From assembly GCA_030612565.1 (NCBI GenBank), contig JAUWNQ010000030.1, positions 1 to 6,532 on the forward strand: a stretch of 6,532 nt of DNA, in the 5' to 3' direction. A model generated the notes under the pieces. It was not told the origin of the DNA. It searched no databases and saw only the letters and a list, made by a program, of their open reading frames with translations. Below are positions 1-5,031 of this stretch, piece by piece; position 1 is the stretch's first letter, and each line of letters begins with the position of its first letter. The position numbers were made by a program, and so were the translations under genes. The stretch comes from Candidatus Bipolaricaulota bacterium. Lineage in GTDB: Bacteria > Bipolaricaulota > Bipolaricaulia > UBA7950 > UBA9294.

Positions 1-335
1 CGGCCGAGGCGGGCGAGGAGCGGTCCGAGGACGAGGAATGAGGCGCGCATCTGTTTGACGTAGCAAGGCTCTGCTCTCTCGCACAGGGGACGAGCGCTCG
101 TAATCGTGACCGTCTCTCCGTCGTGAGCGACTTCGTCGCGAGCGACCTCCTTCCCCAAAGAACGGATCGTCGCGAGGATCATCTCCACGTCTCGCAGGTG
201 AGGGATACGGTGCAAGACGATCGGTTCGTCGGTCAGGAGCGAGGCGACGCAGGCGGGGAGGGCGGCGTTCTTTGCCCCTTCGATCGGGACTCTTCCCGTG
301 AGAGGACGTCCCCCTTGGATTATCAGGTGCTCCAT
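1..335 (-). CDS. murA: UDP-N-acetylglucosamine 1-carboxyvinyltransferase (MurA), N-terminal part
   Basis: MurA transfers enolpyruvate from PEP to UDP-GlcNAc in the cytoplasm, the first committed step of peptidoglycan synthesis. Only the first 111 residues are present; the gene runs off the left edge. They match the family start closely: GAKNAALP has Lys22 and Asn23 at exactly the numbers of E. coli MurA, where they contact the substrates. Next comes the LLTDEP stretch (33-38), then VKQMRAS with Arg97 (equivalent to the conserved Arg of the E. coli TMRAS motif) and LVLGPLLARLG (101-111). The PEP-loop residue (Cys in most, Asp in some fosfomycin-resistant enzymes) lies just beyond the edge, so fosfomycin sensitivity cannot be judged. 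The ATG is 3 nt after the stop of the M23 peptidase gene and has no clear Shine-Dalgarno sequence, so translation probably depends on coupling to that gene. Seen: motifs and spacing. Inferred: coupling. Confidence 0.95.
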   Translation of the reverse strand, partial: MEHLIIQGGRPLTGRVPIEGAKNAALPACVASLLTDEPIVLHRIPHLRDVEMILATIRSLGKEVARDEVAHDGETVTITSARPLCERAEPCYVKQMRASFLVLGPLLARLG

Positions 336-338
336 CGG

Positions 339-1301
339 CTAAGAGAGATAGGAACGCGGGTCGACTGGGAACTCGCGGTTGCGGATCTCGAAATGGAGGT
401 GCGGTTCGCTTGAGATACCGGTATTCCCGGATTCGGCGATCCCCTGCCCGATCTCCACGAACTGGCCGACGTAGACGAGAGGCTTCGACAGGTGCCCGTA
501 GAGGGTGTAGTACTCGTCGGCATGCTTGAGAATGACCGTCGTTCCGTAGCCCTCCTGCTCGCCGATGAAGAAGACCTTCCCTGCAGCGGCGGCGTGGACG
601 ATCGTTCCTGTGGGGACGTCGATATCGATCCCGTTATGGTGGTGGCGCATTCCAAGGACGGGGTGCACCCGCCAGCCGAACTCGGAGACGACCTCCCCTT
701 CGAGCGCCCAGATGAACCGAGTCCTTTGCCCGTGCGAGAAGCGGATCACGGTCTCCCACAGGGCGGTCGTCGCCCCCGGGATCAGGATCTCGTCGCCGGC
801 GAAGATGCGCGATGGGTCGGTGATCCCATTTGCCACCGTGATCCGATCGATCGAGACGCCGTATGTCCTGGAGATATCGGTTAGGGTCTGTCCCTCCTTG
901 ATGAGGTGCAGGATCCCGTCGCGCGCGACCCGCAGTCTCTCTCCCGGCACGATCTCCCCTGCTGATAAGAGACGGTTGTCAGCCATGATCTGGGAGGTGG
1001 TTACCCCAAGTAGGGCGGCGATCCCAGCGAGTGTCTCCCCGTCGCTCACCGTGTGTGTGAGGATGCCGGGCCGCGTCTCCGCAGGGAGCTCCTCTGCAAC
1101 GGGGGGTTCCTCAGACGGAGGTTCTTCTGTGGGGGGGAGGACCGTAGTGATGGGAGGGCTCACGGGGGCAGGAGTGGATGAGGTCGGTGATTGCGGAGTG
1201 GAACTGCAAGAACGCACCAAGATCGGTATGAGGATGATCCCCACAAGGATCAAGAGAGCGATCAGAACGCGATCTCTTCGAATCGGCTTCTGGCTAGTCA
1301 C
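339..1301 (-). CDS. Membrane-anchored LysM-LysM-M23 peptidoglycan endopeptidase
   Basis: The 320-residue protein has a short basic N-terminus (KPIRRDR), one hydrophobic segment (about 12-29), and a Pro/Glu/Ser/Thr-rich linker (about 33-78) with a PPTEEPPSEEPP pattern. Two LysM domains follow (about 81-125 and 131-174), then a C-terminal M23 (LytM/lysostaphin type) domain (about 205-318). The M23 zinc and catalytic residues are all there: His222 and Asp226 in HNGID, His270 in YGH, and His301 and His303 in HLHFE. It should therefore be an active zinc endopeptidase, not a degenerate EnvC/NlpD-type activator. LysM domains bind the glycan and the hydrophobic segment likely tethers the enzyme outside the cytoplasmic membrane, so the role is probably cutting peptide cross-links during growth or division (inference). 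The start is GTG; an in-frame TGA two codons upstream rules out a longer protein. It overlaps the end of rho by 8 nt. Cys32 follows the hydrophobic segment but its context (LVRSC) is a poor lipobox. Confidence 0.93.
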   Translation of the reverse strand: MTSQKPIRRDRVLIALLILVGIILIPILVRSCSSTPQSPTSSTPAPVSPPITTVLPPTEEPPSEEPPVAEELPAETRPGILTHTVSDGETLAGIAALLGVTTSQIMADNRLLSAGEIVPGERLRVARDGILHLIKEGQTLTDISRTYGVSIDRITVANGITDPSRIFAGDEILIPGATTALWETVIRFSHGQRTRFIWALEGEVVSEFGWRVHPVLGMRHHHNGIDIDVPTGTIVHAAAAGKVFFIGEQEGYGTTVILKHADEYYTLYGHLSKPLVYVGQFVEIGQGIAESGNTGISSEPHLHFEIRNREFPVDPRSYLS

Positions 1302-2544
1302 TGCTCATCAACTCGAGGAATTGTTCGTTATCCTTCGTCGCCTCCATCTTGCTCCTGATAAACTCCATGGCAGCCTGCGTATCATTTAGATTGCTCATCA
1401 TCTTACGCAGTATCCACACGCGTTGCAATACCTTGGCCGGTAGGAGGAGTTCCTCCTTACGGGTCCCGCTCTGTTCGACATCGATTGCCGGATAGACTCG
1501 TTTGTTGGAGAGGTTGCGATCGAGGATCAGTTCCATATTACCGGTCCCTTTGAACTCCTCGAATACGACCTGGTCGAGCTTGCTCCCGGTATCGATAAGC
1601 GCGGTGGCGATGATCGTCAGGCTTCCCCCTTCCTCGATGTTTCTCGCCGCTCCGAAAAACTCCTTCGGTTTGTAGAGCGCGGTGGGGTCCATTCCACCGG
1701 AGAGGAGCTTCCCAGAAGAGGGGGCGGCTAGGTTGTAGGCGCGCGCCAGGCGGGTGATCGAGTCCATGAGGATCACCACATCGTATCCCGACTCCACCAG
1801 CCGTTTCGCCCGGTTGGTAACGATCTCGGCGATGCGGGTGTGGTGTCGCGGTTCCTGGTCGAAGGTCGCGGCGACGACCTCTCCATTCTCGATCGAACGG
1901 CTGAAGTCGGTGACCTCCTCCGGCCTCTCATCGACCAGGAGGACGAAGAGCTTTATATCGGGGTGGTTGGCATTGATCCCCCTGGCGATCTCCTTCAGGA
2001 GGGTCGTCTTTCCCGCTTTGGGAGGGGAGACGATCAGTCCGCGCTGTCCCTTTCCGATGGGGCAGAAGAGGTCGATGATCCTTGTGGAGATATCCGCGGG
2101 ATCGTGCTCCAACCGGAGGTGTGTATTAGGGTGAAGCGGGGTCAGCTCGCTGAAGATCGGCCGATGGCGCGCTTCCTCTGAGGTCATCCCGCTGATATCT
2201 TCCAGCTTGAGGAGGGCAAAGTATCGCTCATCGTTCTTGGGAGCTCGGATCGGCCCTGAAAGGAGGTCCCCGTTTCGCAGGCCGAAGCGCTTGATCTGCG
2301 AAGGGGAAATATAGATATCGTTCTTGCTAGGGAGGCAGTTTCCGTTGCGCAGGAACCCGTAGCCATCGGGTAGGACCTCCAGGGGGCCGTCGCTGAACTG
2401 AAGGTCGTTTTCCTTGGCCAAGTGGACCATGATCGAGCGCAGGAGATCCTCCTTCCCGAGCTGTGCTCCATTCTTTATCTTCAAGTCCTTCGCGATCTTC
2501 TGCAGCGAGTCGATCTTCTCTGTACGTAAGTCTTTCAGTTCCAT
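1294..2544 (-). CDS. rho: Transcription termination factor Rho
   Basis: Rho is the hexameric RNA-dependent ATPase/translocase that ends transcription of untranslated RNA. The 416-residue protein is close to E. coli length (419) with no inserted domain. In order: an N-terminal Rho_N helical part (about 1-45), the cold-shock-like primary RNA site (about 50-120) with RNP1-like GYGFLR (61-66), and the RecA-type motor. Motor motifs are Walker [10 protein letters not shown] (173-181), DERPEEVTD with the catalytic-glutamate region (205-213), Walker B DVVILMDS (255-262), Q-loop [11 protein letters not shown] (280-290), R-loop [11 protein letters not shown] (329-339) and arginine finger Arg362 in SGTRKEELL. 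All are intact. The segment 228-240 ([13 protein letters not shown]) differs from the usual FDEPxxRHVQVAE. The ATG has a strong Shine-Dalgarno sequence that overlaps the stop of the antiporter gene, and the 3' end overlaps the peptidase gene by 8 nt, so it is one member of a tight operon. Confidence 0.99.
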   Translation of the reverse strand: MELKDLRTEKIDSLQKIAKDLKIKNGAQLGKEDLLRSIMVHLAKENDLQFSDGPLEVLPDGYGFLRNGNCLPSKNDIYISPSQIKRFGLRNGDLLSGPIRAPKNDERYFALLKLEDISGMTSEEARHRPIFSELTPLHPNTHLRLEHDPADISTRIIDLFCPIGKGQRGLIVSPPKAGKTTLLKEIARGINANHPDIKLFVLLVDERPEEVTDFSRSIENGEVVAATFDQEPRHHTRIAEIVTNRAKRLVESGYDVVILMDSITRLARAYNLAAPSSGKLLSGGMDPTALYKPKEFFGAARNIEEGGSLTIIATALIDTGSKLDQVVFEEFKGTGNMELILDRNLSNKRVYPAIDVEQSGTRKEELLLPAKVLQRVWILRKMMSNLNDTQAAMEFIRSKMEATKDNEQFLELMSSD

Positions 2545-2550
2545 AGTTAT

Positions 2551-2558
2551 ATCACCTC
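2551..2558 (-). promoter_or_regulatory. Strong ribosome binding site of rho, overlapping the antiporter stop codon
   Basis: On the minus strand GAGGTGAT lies 6 nt before the rho ATG and is an 8-base match to the anti-Shine-Dalgarno complement. The antiporter stop codon TGA (2559-2557) shares its GA with this site. A ribosome finishing the antiporter would therefore sit on the rho initiation site, a standard layout for coupled translation (inference). Confidence 0.85.
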
Positions 2559-3555
2559 AAATATGAATTCCTCGATAGATGATTAAGTATATGCTTACAA
2601 GGTAAGCGATCAGGATGAGGACAGCGTCGCCCCCCATCCCCAACACGCGGCGCTTCGAGCGGTAGACGATCGCGGTCGTCGCGATCACGGTTATCCCGAT
2701 CCCCAGGCTCGCTAAGATTAACTGGTCTGTCCTCCCATCCTTTAAGGCAGCGAAGATGGAGCCGCGGCGGAAGGCGACGTCGGCGAAGAAGACGGTCAGG
2801 ATATTGAACATGTTCGACCCGAACAGGTTCCCGACAATCATGTCGTAGGCTTTGATCTTGAGAGCTCCGATCGAGGTGGCAAGCTCGGGGAGCGAGGTGA
2901 CGATCGCGACCAGGATCGCCCCCATGAAGGAGGCCGAAAGAGCGGTCTCCTCGACGATCGCCTTGCTCGCGTGGATGAGGAAGATCCCGGAGACGATGAT
3001 CACCCCCCCGGAGAAACAGAACCCGACGATCGCCCGGCTGAGCCCCATCGTCTCCTTCGTTCCCTCAGCCTCTCCGCCGTCGTGCTTCTCTATGCGGTAG
3101 AGGAGGAAGACCCCGGCGACATAGGTGAACAGGATGATGAAACTGATCGGGTTCACCCCAAGGATCGCTGCGTTCGGGGCGACCGTGATCCCCAGCATGA
3201 CGAGGACTGTCAGGATGATGGCGATCCCCCCGCTGGCAGCGTGATAGGGGTTGACCAGGCGCAGGAAGGGCCCCCGGCCGAGGAGGAAAATATCCATGAC
3301 AGCGATGATGGCGATGTTGAACAGGTTGCTCCCCAGTGCGTTCCCTAGTGCGATATTGGGGACACCGATCGTGGCCCCGGTGACGGTCGTTGTCAACTCC
3401 GGGATCGAGGTGATCGTCGCCAGGAAGAGGAGGCCGATCCAGCCTTGTCCGATCCCGGTCCGCTTTCCCAGCGCCTCCCCAAAGGAGGCAAGCTTGATCC
3501 CAGCGAGGACGATCGCCGTTGAGGTAAGAAGAAACGTGATCCAGTGTACCATCAT
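2557..3555 (-). CDS. Ca2+/cation antiporter, CaCA (Na+/Ca2+ exchanger) family membrane protein
   Basis: The 332-residue protein is strongly hydrophobic, with about ten predicted membrane segments, and has the two inverted alpha-repeats that define the CaCA family. Alpha-1 (about 38-81) contains TSIPEL with Glu53 and GNALGSNLFNI (71-81). Alpha-2 (about 212-251) contains TSLPEL with Glu224 and GNLFGSNMFNI (242-252). The two glutamates match the ion-coordinating pair of the archaeal exchanger NCX_Mj and of E. coli YrbG. A charged loop (about 155-172, IEKHDGGEAEGTKE) separates the halves. It should exchange Ca2+ for Na+ or H+ across the cytoplasmic membrane; the true ions cannot be read from sequence. 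The start is one of two adjacent ATGs (3555 or 3552). GAGGAG lies upstream at 3573-3568 but 12 nt away, longer than ideal. It is the first gene after the 345-nt non-coding stretch and lies 12 nt before rho, so it probably leads the operon. No convincing -35/-10 pair is visible. Confidence 0.95.
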   Translation of the reverse strand: MMVHWITFLLTSTAIVLAGIKLASFGEALGKRTGIGQGWIGLLFLATITSIPELTTTVTGATIGVPNIALGNALGSNLFNIAIIAVMDIFLLGRGPFLRLVNPYHAASGGIAIILTVLVMLGITVAPNAAILGVNPISFIILFTYVAGVFLLYRIEKHDGGEAEGTKETMGLSRAIVGFCFSGGVIIVSGIFLIHASKAIVEETALSASFMGAILVAIVTSLPELATSIGALKIKAYDMIVGNLFGSNMFNILTVFFADVAFRRGSIFAALKDGRTDQLILASLGIGITVIATTAIVYRSKRRVLGMGGDAVLILIAYLVSIYLIIYRGIHI

Positions 3556-3567
3556 TCGGTTATTTGA

Positions 3568-3573
3568 CTCCTC
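3568..3573 (-). promoter_or_regulatory. Probable ribosome binding site of the CaCA antiporter gene
   Basis: GAGGAG on the minus strand lies 12 nt upstream of the ATG at 3555 (15 nt upstream of the second ATG). The spacing is long and favours the first ATG. Confidence 0.55.
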
Positions 3574-3644
3574 TACAGAACTTGTTGTGCAAATCTTTCT
3601 TACAGCTTGTCTTTAATCTCAAAACCTAGTTTCAACCATTTTAC

Positions 3645-3698
3645 CGCCTCGGGGGGGTGTAGTATCTGGAGAAGGATTTACTACACCCCCCAGAGGCG
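3645..3698. repeat. Palindromic element, copy 1 (20-bp stem, 14-nt loop)
   Basis: Arms 3645-3664 and 3679-3698 pair at 19 of 20 positions (only 3651/3692 mismatched), with a 14-nt loop at 3665-3678. The inner arm reads GGGGGGTGTAGTA, answered by TACTACACCCCCC; the outer part is cgcctc/gaggcg. There is no run of Ts after the stem on either strand, so it is not a standard intrinsic terminator. It shares arms, loop length and the loop's GGATT end with copy 2. Confidence 0.85.
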
Positions 3699-3708
3699 TT
3701 GAGGAATT

Positions 3709-3777
3709 GAGAGATCGGGAGATTGGGAGGTTCAATCACTCGCTCGCTCAATCATTCAACCCTGCTCCCCCTCTCTC
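3709..3777. repeat. Imperfect long stem between the two palindromes
   Basis: The purine-rich arm 3709-3721 pairs with the pyrimidine-rich arm 3765-3777 at 11 of 13 positions. Inside, ggttcaat (3729-3736) faces attcaacc (3754-3761) with one mismatch. The interior also has short-period repetition: GAGATCGG then GAGATTGG, and TCAATCA twice around CTCGCTCG. The stem is weaker than the flanking palindromes, and part of the match could be chance in low-complexity sequence. Confidence 0.5.
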
Positions 3778-3781
3778 TGCG

Positions 3782-3831
3782 TGCTTGGGGGGTGTAGTAG
3801 CCGATTTGGGATTTACTACACACCCCGAGCG
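3782..3831. repeat. Palindromic element, copy 2 (about 18-bp stem, 14-nt loop)
   Basis: Arms 3782-3799 and 3814-3831 pair almost throughout: one G/A mismatch (3791/3822) and G-T wobbles at 3786/3827 and 3782/3831. The loop is 14 nt (3800-3813). GGGGGGTGTAGTA (3787-3799) and GGATTTACTACAC (3809-3821) are identical to copy 1 and offset by exactly 135 nt in both arms, while the rest of the loop and the outer stem differ. No T-run follows on either strand. Confidence 0.82.
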
Positions 3832-3900
3832 TTCTCGGCGGTGAAAGCTTCTGTTTCTCAAGGAAGAGAGGTTTGTACAACCGCCTCCAAAGTTACTTGC

Positions 3901-4329
3901 TTAAAGAGATTCGATTTTGTCGATACGGCGGGCGTGTCGCCCCCCGTCAAACGGAGTTGAAAACCATTTCTCCACGATCTTTTCTGCCATTCCCGTTCCG
4001 ATCACCCTTGCTCCCAGGCAGAGGATGTTCGCGTCGTTGTGCCGCCGACTCAACTCGGCCGAGTACGGCTCTGTGCAGGCCGCCGCGCGGATCCCTTTCG
4101 TCTTCCCCGCGGCCATCGCCATTCCAATTCCCGTTCCGCAGATGAGGATTCCTTGTTCGACCTCGTCAGAGGCGACCGCGTTTGCCACCTTGTGGGCGAT
4201 ATCCGGATAGTCAACCGAGTCAGTAGAATCCGTCCCCATGTCGATGACCTCGTACCCCTTGAGAACAGAGTTGAGCAGTCTGCGCTTCAACCCCACCCCT
4301 GCGTGATCAGAACCGATTGCTACCTTCAT
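3901..4329 (-). CDS. rpiB: Ribose-5-phosphate isomerase B (RpiB/LacA/LacB family)
   Basis: RpiB interconverts ribose 5-phosphate and ribulose 5-phosphate in the non-oxidative pentose phosphate pathway, in the cytoplasm. The 142-residue length is normal. The family signature is complete: SDHAG at 7-11 (Asp8, His9), DYPD at 40-43, catalytic Cys64 in ICGTGIGM (63-70), His97 in RRHNDAN, and the phosphate-binding GGRHARRI (129-136) with Arg131 and Arg134. A sugar-phosphate isomerase for another substrate (allose or galactose 6-phosphate) belongs to the same family, but no sugar-specific genes sit nearby. The ATG is 4 nt after the stop of the glycosyltransferase gene. An AAGG about 9 nt upstream, inside that gene's last codons, can serve as ribosome binding site. 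It is the last gene before the palindromic non-coding stretch. Confidence 0.95.
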   Translation of the reverse strand: MKVAIGSDHAGVGLKRRLLNSVLKGYEVIDMGTDSTDSVDYPDIAHKVANAVASDEVEQGILICGTGIGMAMAAGKTKGIRAAACTEPYSAELSRRHNDANILCLGARVIGTGMAEKIVEKWFSTPFDGGRHARRIDKIESL

Positions 4330-4333
4330 GCTC

Positions 4334-4969
4334 TCAGACCTTCTTGAACAACCATTTGATCATATCCCCATACATCTTGAACCGTTCCCGGATACCGTTG
4401 GAAAAACCGCGCTTCTCTTCCTTGAGGACGTGCGTTACACCTTCCAGCTTCACCTTCTCCTTGCTCCAGCCTTCCTTCACCGCGAGTTTGGATAGGGCGA
4501 ATTCAATCCCGTAGTTCATCTCATGGACATTTGCCTTCGCCCGCTCCCACAACCTCTTCGTCAACATCCGTTGACCAGAGGCGTACGGGTTGAACTTCTG
4601 GGCAAAATCGGTGCTCTTCCGTCCGTTGGCAAAGACACCGACGACCATATCGACACCAGTATCGGAGTACGTATGAATGAATTGCTCGATGTGTTTCTCC
4701 GTAAGCCCGACAAGGTCGGCATCGAGAAAGAGGAGAACATCGTTGCGTGCCCGCGTCACCCCCTCATCAAGGGCCTTTGCCTTCCCGCAATTTCCAGGCA
4801 GGCTAACAACCTGCACCGGAAACCGCCGCGCAACATCTGCTGTCCCGTCGTCCGATCCATCATCGACGACGATCACCTCATCGACAGCAGAGCAAGCGAC
4901 AAGAGGCTTTAGGACAGCCCCGATCCGAGAAGCTTCGTTATATGCAGGTACCACCACGGAAACATTCAT
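4334..4969 (-). CDS. Family 2 glycosyltransferase, single GT-A domain
   Basis: The 211-residue protein is a short GT-A fold enzyme. It opens with VSVVVPAYNEASRIGAVL (3-20), followed by VVDDGSDDGT (34-43) for the nucleotide, NCGKAKALDEGV (60-71), and the metal-binding DxD in FLDADLVGL (81-89, Asp83 and Asp85). The acceptor half has conserved-looking SGQR (131-134), NYGIEFAL (152-159) and a His180 region (VTHVLKEEKRG). There is no membrane segment, so it is a cytosolic or peripheral enzyme; the basic amphipathic C-terminus (about 194-211) could touch the membrane (inference). Donor and acceptor sugars cannot be assigned. It is shorter than dolichol-phosphate mannosyltransferase-like proteins with membrane tails and than glucosyl-3-phosphoglycerate synthases. 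It is 62 nt downstream of the aminotransferase gene and 4 nt from rpiB. The ATG lacks a good Shine-Dalgarno sequence, but the first motif begins at residue 3, so the start is well placed. Confidence 0.9.
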   Translation of the reverse strand: MNVSVVVPAYNEASRIGAVLKPLVACSAVDEVIVVDDGSDDGTADVARRFPVQVVSLPGNCGKAKALDEGVTRARNDVLLFLDADLVGLTEKHIEQFIHTYSDTGVDMVVGVFANGRKSTDFAQKFNPYASGQRMLTKRLWERAKANVHEMNYGIEFALSKLAVKEGWSKEKVKLEGVTHVLKEEKRGFSNGIRERFKMYGDMIKWLFKKV

Positions 4970-5031
4970 AAGTTCAGGATTAGGACGGATAAATCAAGGA
5001 TATCACTCACTTTGTTAGTGTTAGAAGGATT
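4970..5031. other. Short spacer between the aminotransferase and glycosyltransferase genes
   Basis: These 62 nt hold no clear promoter, terminator hairpin or strong ribosome binding site on the minus strand. A TGATAT hexamer could act as a -10, but no fitting -35 is seen. The absence of a terminator leaves read-through from the aminotransferase gene possible. Confidence 0.5.

Larger units (their letters stand above)
3556..3900. other. Gene-free stretch between rpiB and the antiporter gene, rich in palindromes
   Basis: No coding sequence is supported here on either strand. The middle (3645-3831) holds two copies of a palindromic element and a third imperfect stem between them, described separately. 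The part next to rpiB (3847-3900) shows nothing clear beyond a weak ggcggt/accgcc pairing (3837-3842 with 3880-3885). The AT-richer part next to the antiporter gene (3574-3638) is where a promoter would be expected. TTGAAA-like and TTGAGA-like hexamers occur there on the minus strand, but neither has a good -10 at proper spacing, so no promoter is called. Confidence 0.8.

Noticed and set aside
1131..1137. Seven-G run (C-run in the gene) in the peptidase linker as a phase-variation tract
   Set aside because: The run encodes Pro residues of the linker, is only 7 nt long, and similar 7-nt runs occur elsewhere in the window, for example within the antiporter gene near 3003.
1205..1216. Lipobox at Cys32 of the M23 peptidase
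   Set aside because: The context LVRSC has Arg at -2 and a basic, Pro-interrupted hydrophobic segment before it, unlike the usual L-[AS]-[GA]-C. A membrane anchor is the simpler reading, though a lipoprotein cannot be fully excluded.
565..1389. Long open frame on the plus strand opposite the M23 peptidase gene and the end of rho
   Set aside because: It has no recognisable domain and lies wholly antisense to two genes with clear conserved motifs; open antisense frames are common in GC-rich coding DNA. The same holds for plus-strand frames at 2971-3348, 4523-4912 and 5380-5841.
2593..2607. Small perfect hairpin gcttac-aag-gtaagc near the 3' end of the antiporter gene, upstream of rho
   Set aside because: Six base pairs inside coding sequence with no T-run is expected by chance, and it lies too far from the rho start to hide the ribosome binding site.
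3574..3638. Promoter for the antiporter-rho operon
   Set aside because: TTGAAA-like and TTGAGA-like hexamers exist on the minus strand, but no TATAAT-like hexamer lies 16-18 nt downstream of either. A promoter is likely in this stretch but cannot be located from sequence alone.
3645..3831. Palindromes as Rho-independent terminators
   Set aside because: The stems are strong but neither strand has a run of Ts after them, and the 14-nt loops are long. They could still stop transcription by another route, but the standard terminator call is not supported.
3645..3831. A short CRISPR array
   Set aside because: There are only two repeats, they are about 50 bp and internally palindromic with differing loops, the interval between them is low-complexity and partly self-complementary, and no cas genes are present.
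4334..4969. Glucosyl-3-phosphoglycerate synthase (GpgS) for a compatible solute
   Set aside because: The protein is much shorter than GpgS and I could not see its specific acceptor motifs; a general GT2 call is safer.
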